5,104 nt of DNA from Nitrospinaceae bacterium (GTDB lineage: Bacteria > Nitrospinota > Nitrospinia > Nitrospinales > VA-1). Made by a program: the position numbers and the translations under genes. Position 1 is the stretch's first letter. Each line of letters opens with the position of its first letter. Under the pieces are notes generated by a model. It was not told the origin of the DNA. It saw nothing but the letters and a program-made list of their open reading frames with translations, and searched no databases. Below are positions 1 through 5,104 of this stretch, one piece after another. The stretch covers positions 1 through 5,104 of the forward strand of contig JAPYPM010000180.1 of NCBI GenBank assembly GCA_029937635.1. The letters run 5' to 3'.

Positions 1-816
1 CATGGAAACAACTCTAAAACCAACCTCTTCTGCCATTGAAACGATTTCAGACTCGCGACGAAACTCATAAATATGATCGACCTCTGCAGCTGTCAACGCT
101 GCAGTAATAAAAGCGTAACCCCTAGCCTCTAGATTTGAAGCCATGTTTTGTAACAAGCGCTGAGGTTCTTCTAAGTGCTCCATAAGAAAACATGAAATAG
201 CCGCATCATACTTTTCAGTCCCTCTGAAAGAAAGAGCATCAAATTCCCTAAACTTTACTTTGCTTTCTAGACCTGAGCTTTTAGCCATGGTAGTCGAGAG
301 CTCTACAGATTTTTTACTGATATCTATTCCTTGGGAGGTCCATTGAGGGAGAAAATGCGTTGTAAGAAAGCTCCAGATCCCTGAACCACAACCTAGGTCC
401 AAAAGACGACCCTCTTTTAAATTTAGAGAAGGCAAAAAAGTATCTCGGTACAAATTGTAGATTCTTACATGGTGCTCCCAGGCAAATGTACATACAAATA
501 CTCCCCAGTGATATAAATCCATAAACTTTGAGTCGTTGTAAACACTTTTAAACACATCGTCATAGCTTTTATTCAAGTATTTTCCTCGGCGCTCATACTC
601 AGCCTGCGAACGATTAACATCCATTAACATGTAAATATACCCATCAACTAGAATTTTGACCCAATCTTCACCCAAATGATTCTCTGCCCAAGGGAGCATA
701 ACCTCTGCTAATTCCTCGAAAGACTCTTTTTGATTCAGATGAGTTTTTTCAATAGCGGGAAGAGCAATCTGTCCGTGATTCGAAAAATAATCTAGAAACT
801 TTTTTAAATGCGGCAC
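1..816 (-). CDS. Class I SAM-dependent methyltransferase, 3' end missing (runs off left edge)
   Basis: The reading frame is open for 272 codons from GTG at 816-814 to base 1. Numbering from that start, the Rossmann methyltransferase motifs are clear: motif I LLDLGCGSG at residues 138-146, the acidic residue ending beta-2 in GIDIS (D165), the FDAL adenine-binding acid (D193), and the beta-4 segment YDAAISCFLMEHLEEP at 203-218. These are typical of the Methyltransf_11/12/25 small-molecule methyltransferases. The roughly 130 residues before motif I are mostly helical-looking, Trp/Tyr-rich and not a domain I recognise; they may form a substrate lid. The start is uncertain. An in-frame TGA lies at 834-832, TTG at 825 and GTG at 816 are the only plausible early starts, and the first ATG is at 699. 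GAGAG at 833-829 is 12 nt before GTG but only 3 nt before TTG, so GTG is preferred. It lies 61 nt after the radical SAM gene's stop, probably in one operon. The methyl acceptor is unknown. Confidence 0.85.
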   Translation of the reverse strand, partial: MPHLKKFLDYFSNHGQIALPAIEKTHLNQKESFEELAEVMLPWAENHLGEDWVKILVDGYIYMLMDVNRSQAEYERRGKYLNKSYDDVFKSVYNDSKFMDLYHWGVFVCTFAWEHHVRIYNLYRDTFLPSLNLKEGRLLDLGCGSGIWSFLTTHFLPQWTSQGIDISKKSVELSTTMAKSSGLESKVKFREFDALSFRGTEKYDAAISCFLMEHLEEPQRLLQNMASNLEARGYAFITAALTAAEVDHIYEFRRESEIVSMAEEVGFRVVSM

Positions 817-877
817 GATATACAAACGCTCTCAAGAGAAAATTATTTAAATAAGATGAATATAGTTATTAAGGAAG

Positions 878-2497
878 TTAAGCTAAACTGTGCTGCGGGT
901 TTAAATTTTCCAGACATTCAAGAATCCACTCATTTCTCACCTCAAAAGCAGAAAGATTCCACCACCAAGTCTCTGCAAAAGGAAAGTCAGGCTGAACAAA
1001 CCAAGAGTTCCGCTCTTTTAGATGCTCCATCAGTGCTTCTACAAGAAGATCAACGAGTTCAATATTGGTAAGATTCAGTCGCTGGCGCGCATTAAAAAAT
1101 GCCTCTCTAATGTTTACATCTTCAGATTTTCTCTCACTAATAAATTCTCTCCCCGCCCAACCACGGTGATTTGTCAGACGAAATACAACTGCTGTTCGGC
1201 GGAGACATTTTAGCATATCTTTTCTTGGTAAATCTGGGGACTCAACAAAAACGTGGGGTTCATGTTCTGAGGAAAAAGTCATTTTACTTTTCTGAGCTAT
1301 CTCCAAAAGTTCGGTCCCCGGTAAACCACGTAACACATGAAAACATAATAAGTGCCCCTGCCCAAAACGGACTGTTTCCATCATATATTCAAGAGACGCT
1401 TCAATGTCAACAAGGTTTTCTCCTGGGAGTCCAATAATAAGGTCGATTTTAGCGAATAGATTGTGTTTTTTTATTAATTCAAAGGTCTGGTCAAATTTTT
1501 CAATTTTTATTCCGCGCCGCATAGCTTTATTTGTTTCTAATTTGATTGACTGCACTCCCACACCCAAGGTGATATCATTCCAAGGGTGAAGATTACTGAA
1601 CTCTTCAAATAATGTGGCCAGTTCTTCATCAATAAAACCTGGTATAAGCTCGAACATTAGTCTTAATTCGAAACGTTTTTGAATGAAAGCTCGAAGAATT
1701 TCTTTAGAATAATTCAAATCGGATGAAAAATTAGCATCCACAAACCTAACTCTTTTAACACCTTTATTAACTAAATAAACTACCTCGCTAACCACTCTTT
1801 CCAAACTAGAGTAGGTAATCTTATCCATATCCTTATGGTAGGTACAATACGAACAACGTAAATTGCATCCACGTTGAGTTTCTATGTTGGCCTCGACTTT
1901 TGGGCGAAGCAAGACTTCATCATCTACCACCCCTGTTAAAAACGGTGAAGGCACGTCGTGCAATATTTCTAGGGCCTCGCGTTTAGGATTAATTTTAAAT
2001 GGCTCAGAAGTACTCTGTCGATATGCTAGGCCTGGGATATTTGAAAGATCGGGCACACCAAAAGCTTGATTTCTTAAGAACTCCTGAAATGTCACCTCCC
2101 CTTCTCCAGAAACACAAAAATCCATTTCAAGTTTATCGAATTTCCCTTGCATAAGATAATCTGAGGACATTTCAGATCCCCCCCATATGATTTTCGCTTT
2201 TGGTATTCTTTTTCGTAGGACTTGGGCAATCTCATCAAATACATTTACATTCCACATGTAACAAGAAAACCCGATCAAATCAGGTTTCGCGTTAACTATA
2301 CGGTCTATTAGTGGAAGAACCTCAATATCCCTGCGGTTAACATTAATCAAAGGATGCTGAATTATGGAAATGTCCCATTGGTCTCTAATTTCGGGGTCGT
2401 TGTACGCAAAGGCCTTTAAATTATAAATAGACAAACTAAAGGCATTGTTCGACCCAGCAATTCCAACCAAAACAGCTTTTGATAACTTATTGTCCAA
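878..2497 (-). CDS. B12-binding-type radical SAM enzyme (539 aa)
   Basis: Seen: the radical SAM cluster motif CNLRCSYC gives C211, C215 and C218 for the [4Fe-4S]/SAM site. It is preceded by a Rossmann-like N-terminal domain (about 1-150) with the family landmarks GFSCYMWN (76-83), GGSEMS (106-111) and SGEGE (130-134). GVGVQS (312-317), GLPGE (356-360) and LRGLPGTEL (389-397) continue the TIM-barrel half. A helical, Trp-rich C-terminal region follows (about 420-539). Known of the family: such proteins use cobalamin and SAM for radical methylation or rearrangement. The GFSCY-WN/GGxExS pattern resembles radical SAM proteins carrying a C-terminal DUF4080 domain, an assignment made from memory. 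No classic DxHxxG cobalamin-ligand motif is visible, as in many relatives. The start is TTG: an in-frame TGA at 2512-2510 leaves only TTG at 2497, with a well-spaced GGGA before it, and the first beta-strand (KAVLVGIAG) starts at once. It is followed by the methyltransferase gene, so the two probably serve one pathway. Substrate unknown. Confidence 0.93.
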   Translation of the reverse strand: MDNKLSKAVLVGIAGSNNAFSLSIYNLKAFAYNDPEIRDQWDISIIQHPLINVNRRDIEVLPLIDRIVNAKPDLIGFSCYMWNVNVFDEIAQVLRKRIPKAKIIWGGSEMSSDYLMQGKFDKLEMDFCVSGEGEVTFQEFLRNQAFGVPDLSNIPGLAYRQSTSEPFKINPKREALEILHDVPSPFLTGVVDDEVLLRPKVEANIETQRGCNLRCSYCTYHKDMDKITYSSLERVVSEVVYLVNKGVKRVRFVDANFSSDLNYSKEILRAFIQKRFELRLMFELIPGFIDEELATLFEEFSNLHPWNDITLGVGVQSIKLETNKAMRRGIKIEKFDQTFELIKKHNLFAKIDLIIGLPGENLVDIEASLEYMMETVRFGQGHLLCFHVLRGLPGTELLEIAQKSKMTFSSEHEPHVFVESPDLPRKDMLKCLRRTAVVFRLTNHRGWAGREFISERKSEDVNIREAFFNARQRLNLTNIELVDLLVEALMEHLKERNSWFVQPDFPFAETWWWNLSAFEVRNEWILECLENLNPQHSLA

Positions 2498-2504
2498 AAT
2501 AAAA

Positions 2505-2508
2505 TCCC
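2505..2508 (-). promoter_or_regulatory. Shine-Dalgarno GGGA deciding the TTG start of the left radical SAM gene
   Basis: On the minus strand GGGA is followed by a 7-nt spacer (TTTTATT) and then TTG at 2497. The in-frame TGA at 2512-2510 sits directly upstream, so no longer reading frame is possible. The spacing is ideal and supports the non-ATG start. An out-of-frame ATG-ATG (from 2513) opens only eight codons, closes inside the gene start and is ignored as a gene. Confidence 0.6.
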
Positions 2509-2509
2509 A

Positions 2510-2653
2510 TCATAACGTCGTATTTCCAAAGTCCTGAAAAAAATTACTACTAATTAAGGATATACCATTAACTGTTTTTGTTTGCAAATTAGCGCTTGAA
2601 GCATATAAGGACCTGTTTTTCAAAAAATCATAGGATGAAGAAGGTTTAACCAT
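2510..2653 (-). CDS. Possible 47-residue peptide upstream of the radical SAM gene
   Basis: ATG at 2653 opens 47 codons ending in TGA at 2512-2510, 12 nt before the TTG start of the radical SAM gene and abutting its GGGA. That spacing would suit translational coupling. The peptide starts MVKPSSSYDFLK and ends ISSNFFQDFGNTTL. It has nine Ser, five Asn and four Thr, with no Cys and no membrane segment. An in-frame TAA lies just upstream (2659-2657). The ribosome site is poor: only GAGA about 11 nt before the ATG, inside a predicted hairpin. I do not recognise the sequence. It could be a substrate peptide for the downstream enzymes, a leader peptide, or chance: at roughly 30% GC, an ATG ORF this long in a 560-bp spacer is expected nearly half the time across six frames. 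It shares the radical SAM frame but does not look like a lost N-terminus, since that domain is complete without it. Confidence 0.25.
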   Translation of the reverse strand: MVKPSSSYDFLKNRSLYASSANLQTKTVNGISLISSNFFQDFGNTTL

Positions 2654-2655
2654 TT

Positions 2656-2687
2656 TTTAAATTTTCTCATTTGAGAAAAAATTTAAA
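2656..2687. repeat. Imperfect inverted repeat (hairpin) over the start of the small ORF
   Basis: On the plus strand TTTAAATTTTCTC (2656-2668) and GAGAAAAAATTTAAA (2673-2687) pair around a 4-nt ATTT loop, with two unpaired A in the longer arm. The inner TCTC/GAGA pairs are the strongest part. In the minus transcript the stem ends about 3 nt before the ATG at 2653 and buries the GAGA that is its only ribosome-site candidate. No U-run follows on the minus strand, so it is not an obvious terminator there. It could equally be a protein-binding dyad. Confidence 0.5.
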
Positions 2688-2700
2688 GTTTGCCTTTAAA
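2682..2700. repeat. Perfect 7-bp inverted repeat overlapping the previous hairpin
   Basis: TTTAAAG (2682-2688), a 5-nt spacer TTTGC, and CTTTAAA (2694-2700) form a perfect dyad. Its TTTAAA arm (2682-2687) is also the outer arm of the 2656-2687 hairpin, so both structures cannot form fully at once. The stem has one G-C pair only and would be weak as RNA. As DNA it could be an operator half-site pair. Confidence 0.45.
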
Positions 2701-2864
2701 ACATGTTAAGTCTATTCAAAATATCTAAAAATGGAATAAACTGACCATGATTTCAGAACATAATGCCTAGGACACAAAATTCATTATAAAAAAAATTGGA
2801 AACGGTTTAAATTAATTTGTAACAAGCTAATGTCTGATTTAAAGTACAATGGCTAGGATTTGCA

Positions 2865-2881
2865 TTTCTAATATTTAGAAA
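2865..2881. repeat. Perfect 7-bp inverted repeat, operator-like
   Basis: TTTCTAA (2865-2871) and TTAGAAA (2875-2881) are perfect inverted arms around TAT. A second, shorter dyad ATTTC-T-GAAAT follows at 2897-2907. Both lie upstream of the plus-strand radical SAM gene, where a regulator site would be expected. No regulator is encoded in the window and no binding family is recognised. Confidence 0.4.
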
Positions 2882-2999
2882 CATTACAGTTTTTTTATTT
2901 CTGAAATGATAAAACATCGGTAATATGTGTTTAAACGAGTTGATCAAATGACCCTGTTTCGAATCAAAAAAATTAACTCACATTATGATAAGTTAGTGG

Positions 3000-3018
3000 C
3001 TTTTTTTTATTAAAAAAG
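3000..3018 (+). repeat. A/T hairpin in the probable leader of the right radical SAM gene
   Basis: CTTTTTT (3000-3006) pairs perfectly with AAAAAAG (3012-3018) around TTATT, about 43 nt before the ATG at 3062. It has only one G-C pair and lacks a following U-run. It is weak as a terminator or attenuator and may simply reflect base composition. Confidence 0.25.
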
Positions 3019-3061
3019 ATTTACCGGATTGCCTTAACAAGCAACTTTAATCAGGCAAAAG

Positions 3062-4564
3062 ATGATAAAAATTCTTTTAATAGATTGTTCCAGAGCGTTG
3101 GATATCGGGTTGCGTGACACCTACGACGTACACCACCCCCCTGTCGGGCTCCTAGCACTGGCAACTAAAGTTAATAAGTCAGATATAGGAAAGCATACGG
3201 ATATCAAAATAATTGATAGCACCGTGGATTACACTTCACTTGACGAGTTAGAGCAACTAATTAACAATGCATCTCCAGACATTGTAGGCTTGCGCTGCTT
3301 GCATAAACACACAGAACAATTCCACCAAGCCTCAGCAGTAGCAAAAAAATTCTCAAAAAATACATTAGTGATTGGTGGCGGACCTTATCCAAGCGCCGAA
3401 CCCGAAAAAACTCTGAGAAGAGATGATCATTTGGATATAGTTGTGGTTGGTGAGGGAGAAGAGGTTTTCTACGATTTGATAGCAGCCTATTACAATAAAA
3501 AGCCATTAGCCGATGTTCCTGGCATATACCACCGGGAAAATGGAGAGATTAAACAATCTGAAACTCGGGACGTCATACAGGACTTAGATAGTATTCCTAT
3601 TCCAGACTGGACATTAGTTAATTTCGATCGTTATGAAAATCTGATGGGGCAGGCACCTGTATTCAGAAAAATGGCACCTATTCTAACGACACGTGGTTGC
3701 CCTTATGCTTGCACATATTGTCATGAACTCTTTCAAAAACGCTTTCGTGTTCGTAGCCCCCAACACATCGTTGAAGAATTAGAAATATTGAGTGATTTGG
3801 GAGTGTATGACATTTCTGTTATCGACGATATTTTCAACTTATACCCAGAAAGAGTCATTGAAATTTTCAACCTCATCATTCAGAAAAATTTAAAGCTACG
3901 TTTTTATTATCCCAACGGTTTGCGCGGTGACCGGATGACGCACGAAGCAATCGACTCCATGGTAGAGGGCGGCAGCATTTTGTTTACCTACGCACTTGAA
4001 TCAGGTAGTCGACGTATTCAAAAGTTGGTTAAGAAAGAATTACGGTTTGACCCATTCTATGATGCCGTCGACTACACTATCAAGAAGGGAGTGATGGTGG
4101 ATATGTTTTTGATGGTAGGTTTCCCAACGGAAACAGAAGAGGAAGCATTAAAAACTCTAGACTTTCTAAGTCAGTGGGATGAAATTTGTTTTCCCTACCT
4201 CAATGTATTGAATGCTTTTCCTGGCACAGAAATATATGACAAAATGATTGCTGAAGGATCAAGTGAGAAAGAGATTAAAGAAGCGTTTGCAAATGGGTAC
4301 AGTAGCGGGGGTCAGGAAATTATTGAGTTAGTAAAATTTGATTTCTTGAAAAATTATTTCTTACGCCGAGATAGGTTGCAAAAGGCCATAACGATCCAAC
4401 GGAAATTTCTTAGGGAAGATGAGCTTCTCTATAAATACAAAACATACCTACCTGGGAATATGGATAGATTCCAAACTCTTGACGAGCTTGTAAAAGGAAT
4501 CGCTCTGGACACCCAACAATCTAAAAGAGTTTGGACACCTGATTCTGAGGTTGTAGCTGTTTAA
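3062..4564 (+). CDS. B12-binding-type radical SAM enzyme (500 aa), second and distinct from the left one
   Basis: Seen: CPYACTYC places the [4Fe-4S] ligands at C213, C217 and C220. The N-terminal half is a cobalamin-binding-like Rossmann domain (about 1-150) with HHPPVGLLALA (24-34), GGGPYPSAEP (105-114) and VVGEGE (128-133). A linker IPIPDW (178-183) of the kind usual in these proteins follows. Barrel motifs are ALESGS (311-316), GFPTET (353-358) and NAFPGTEIYDKM (384-395). Residues 410-500 are charged and unassigned. Known of the family: B12-type radical SAM enzymes (BchE, HpnR, Fom3 and OxsB are members) do radical methylations, cyclisations or ring contractions in the cytoplasm. A DxHxxG motif is absent. 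ATG is the only possible start after the in-frame TAA at 3035-3037, and AGG lies 6 nt upstream. It reads away from the left operon and ends in its own terminator. It shares little beyond family motifs with the left enzyme, so it is not a recent duplicate. Exact reaction unknown. Confidence 0.93.
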   Translation: MIKILLIDCSRALDIGLRDTYDVHHPPVGLLALATKVNKSDIGKHTDIKIIDSTVDYTSLDELEQLINNASPDIVGLRCLHKHTEQFHQASAVAKKFSKNTLVIGGGPYPSAEPEKTLRRDDHLDIVVVGEGEEVFYDLIAAYYNKKPLADVPGIYHRENGEIKQSETRDVIQDLDSIPIPDWTLVNFDRYENLMGQAPVFRKMAPILTTRGCPYACTYCHELFQKRFRVRSPQHIVEELEILSDLGVYDISVIDDIFNLYPERVIEIFNLIIQKNLKLRFYYPNGLRGDRMTHEAIDSMVEGGSILFTYALESGSRRIQKLVKKELRFDPFYDAVDYTIKKGVMVDMFLMVGFPTETEEEALKTLDFLSQWDEICFPYLNVLNAFPGTEIYDKMIAEGSSEKEIKEAFANGYSSGGQEIIELVKFDFLKNYFLRRDRLQKAITIQRKFLREDELLYKYKTYLPGNMDRFQTLDELVKGIALDTQQSKRVWTPDSEVVAV

Positions 4565-4692
4565 GTTATATCTCGACGAGAAACCAATCCCTCCGAAAAA
4601 GGCAAGAGCTATGTCCACTTTGCGGGTTTCATTCCTTGGTCTGAACCACTTCTAATAGTTTTTAATTGTATTAAACAAGCATAACGGGAATT

Positions 4693-4734
4693 GCCTAAAT
4701 TAGAGGATCTAATACGCTAGGCGTTTTATTCTTT
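4693..4734 (+). terminator. Rho-independent terminator after the right radical SAM gene
   Basis: The outer stem GCCTA (4693-4697) pairs with TAGGC (4718-4722). The inner stem ATTAGA (4699-4704) pairs with TCTAAT (4708-4713) around GGA. An asymmetric internal loop (A against ACGC) separates them. A T-rich tract (GTTTTATTCTTT, 4723-4734) follows at once. An alternative small hairpin ACGC-TAG-GCGT (4714-4724) uses the same end. It lies about 130 nt past the stop codon, so the transcript has a long 3' tail. It separates the radical SAM unit from the peptidase gene. Confidence 0.6.
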
Positions 4735-4740
4735 CAAATT

Positions 4741-4770
4741 TAAACGAAAAAAAATTAAAAAATCTATAAT
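4741..4770 (+). promoter_or_regulatory. Probable sigma-70 promoter of the M20 hydrolase gene
   Basis: TATAAT at 4765-4770 is a perfect -10 hexamer placed 32 nt before the ATG at 4802. The -35 is poor: TAAACG at 4741-4746 (18-nt spacer) matches TTGACA at three positions. An A-rich tract lies between. The location just after a terminator supports independent transcription, but a TATAAT in DNA this AT-rich can occur by chance. Confidence 0.45.
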
Positions 4771-4801
4771 TTTATTTAACAATTAACCGCATAGCTTCCA
4801 A

Positions 4802-5104
4802 ATGAATCTAAAAATATTAGACGATTTCGCTCTAAATGAAATCCAGCCAAATTCAAAACTCGTTCTAAAACATCTACGCGTTCTAGAAGAAATGGTTCGC
4901 ATAGACAGTCGCAGTTTTAGCGTCAATGAATTTGAAGGGGATCGGGAAACCCCTTCCGATATGAAGGAAATATTAGACTGCGCTAGTAACTATCTTCGGC
5001 AAATAGGATTCAATAAAATAAAAATAAACACCCCCCCCGAAAACTGTATCAATGCTACTCCTATTTTATTAGCTGAATTAGCAGTATCAGCTAGCAAGCC
5101 GACT
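4802..5104 (+). CDS. M20-type metallopeptidase/amidohydrolase, 5' part only (runs off right edge)
   Basis: The first 101 codons are visible, open to the window end. The pattern matches the N-terminus of M20 (M20/M25/M40) zinc hydrolases: a helix leading into LEEMVRIDSRS (28-38, like the family's LVxIpSvS), an acidic stretch GDRETPSDMKEI (46-57), a helix SNYLRQIGF (62-70), then a strand and TPILLAELA (86-94) ending in KPT. In the family this is followed by a TVLLYGHxDVQP-like zinc motif, which would fall just past the edge, so catalytic residues cannot be checked. Members cleave dipeptides, acyl-amino acids or carbamoyl groups. ATG at 4802 is the only start after the in-frame TAA at 4784-4786. 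No Shine-Dalgarno is evident in CCGCATAGCTTCCAA. Terminator and promoter upstream suggest its own transcript, so a role with the radical SAM genes is only possible. The assignment rests on pattern resemblance. Confidence 0.75.
   Translation, partial: MNLKILDDFALNEIQPNSKLVLKHLRVLEEMVRIDSRSFSVNEFEGDRETPSDMKEILDCASNYLRQIGFNKIKINTPPENCINATPILLAELAVSASKPT
5031..5038 (+). repeat. C8 homopolymer inside the M20 hydrolase gene
   Basis: Eight C in a row encode the end of T77 and P78-P79. The reading frame has M20-like sequence on both sides, so the gene is in frame as given. Such a run is unusual in AT-rich DNA and is a site for slippage or for a sequencing error. Confidence 0.6.

Larger units (their letters stand above)
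2498..3061. other. AT-rich divergent intergenic region between the two radical SAM genes
   Basis: This 564-bp spacer must contain the promoters for both arms. It is visibly more AT-rich than the genes, with many A and T runs. Apart from the possible 47-codon ORF it holds no convincing gene on either strand; other ATG ORFs are 21 codons or fewer. It carries several inverted repeats (2656-2687, 2682-2700, 2865-2881, 2897-2907, 2940-2947 and 3000-3018). For the plus gene, TATGAT at 2984-2989 and TAATAT at 2921-2926 could serve as -10 elements, but neither has a good -35. No cobalamin riboswitch B12-box was recognised. Confidence 0.6.
4565..4801. other. Intergenic region with terminator and promoter
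   Basis: The first part (4565-4690) has higher GC than the rest and no gene or ORF above 14 codons. It includes a short dyad TCTCG-A-CGAGA at 4571-4581 of unclear meaning. The second part holds a hairpin terminator and then a very AT-rich stretch with a -10 element for the next gene. Confidence 0.5.

Noticed and set aside
843..854. Perfect 12-bp palindrome TTATTTAAATAA between the left radical SAM and methyltransferase genes.
   Set aside because: It is all A/T, too weak as a terminator, has no U-run in a useful position and is likely compositional.
2557..2604. A 15-codon minus-strand ORF with AGG upstream of its ATG.
   Set aside because: It lies in another frame inside the longer 47-codon candidate, is too short to judge and has no distinguishing feature.
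2797..2812. GGAAACGGTTTAAA, which recalls a LacI-family operator core.
   Set aside because: The symmetry is imperfect around the centre, there is no second site and no LacI-type regulator in the window.
2948..3013. A 21-codon ORF on the plus strand overlapping by ATGA the end of an eight-codon ORF starting at 2925, upstream of the right radical SAM gene.
   Set aside because: It is very short, lacks a clear ribosome site, runs into a T-tract that supplies Phe codons, and is expected by chance. It is at most a leader peptide, with no supporting feature.
2498..3061. Search for a cobalamin riboswitch, suggested by the B12-type enzymes on both sides.
   Set aside because: No B12-box-like conserved segment or GC-rich folded core was found in this AT-rich spacer.
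3261..3506. An 81-codon minus-strand ORF within the right radical SAM gene, and several plus-strand ORFs of 61-88 codons within the left one.
   Set aside because: They are antisense to strongly motif-supported genes, and their compositions are those of shadow frames.
4611..4655. A 14-codon plus-strand ORF after the right radical SAM gene.
   Set aside because: It is within chance expectation and lacks a spaced ribosome site; it lies in the long 3' tail before the terminator.

Overview
The window is AT-rich, low-GC bacterial DNA, and its intergenic spacers are richer still in A+T. It carries two divergent gene groups and the start of a third transcription unit. Nothing in it (no rRNA, tRNA, IS element or housekeeping gene) fixes the host. 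Codon use and spacer style would suit a low-GC Gram-negative, for example some gammaproteobacteria, but that is only an impression.

Left arm, minus strand (about 2653 down to 1): a possible 47-codon ORF, then a 539-residue cobalamin-binding-type radical SAM enzyme with a TTG start, then 61 nt further on a class I SAM-dependent methyltransferase with a probable GTG start that runs off the left edge. The two large genes look like one operon.

Centre (2498-3061): a 564-bp AT-rich divergent spacer holding several inverted repeats and the possible small ORF. No strong consensus promoter was recognised in it. Two of the inverted repeats share one arm and lie directly over the start of the small ORF.

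Right arm, plus strand: a second, distinct 500-residue cobalamin-binding-type radical SAM enzyme (3062-4564), closed by a good hairpin terminator about 130 nt past its stop. Behind the terminator, a TATAAT-type -10 element precedes the first 101 codons of an M20-type metallopeptidase/amidohydrolase (4802 to the right edge).

How the genes might work together: two different B12-type radical SAM enzymes beside a conventional methyltransferase is the makeup of a specialised-metabolite or peptide-modification locus. Such enzymes typically methylate or rearrange unactivated carbon or phosphorus centres, while the classical methyltransferase would modify O, N or activated C. An M20 hydrolase could remove an acyl or peptide protecting group, but it is behind its own promoter and may be unrelated. 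Product and substrate cannot be read from the sequence. The 47-residue ORF is the only candidate peptide substrate, and its coding status is uncertain because an ORF of this size is not rare by chance in DNA this AT-rich.
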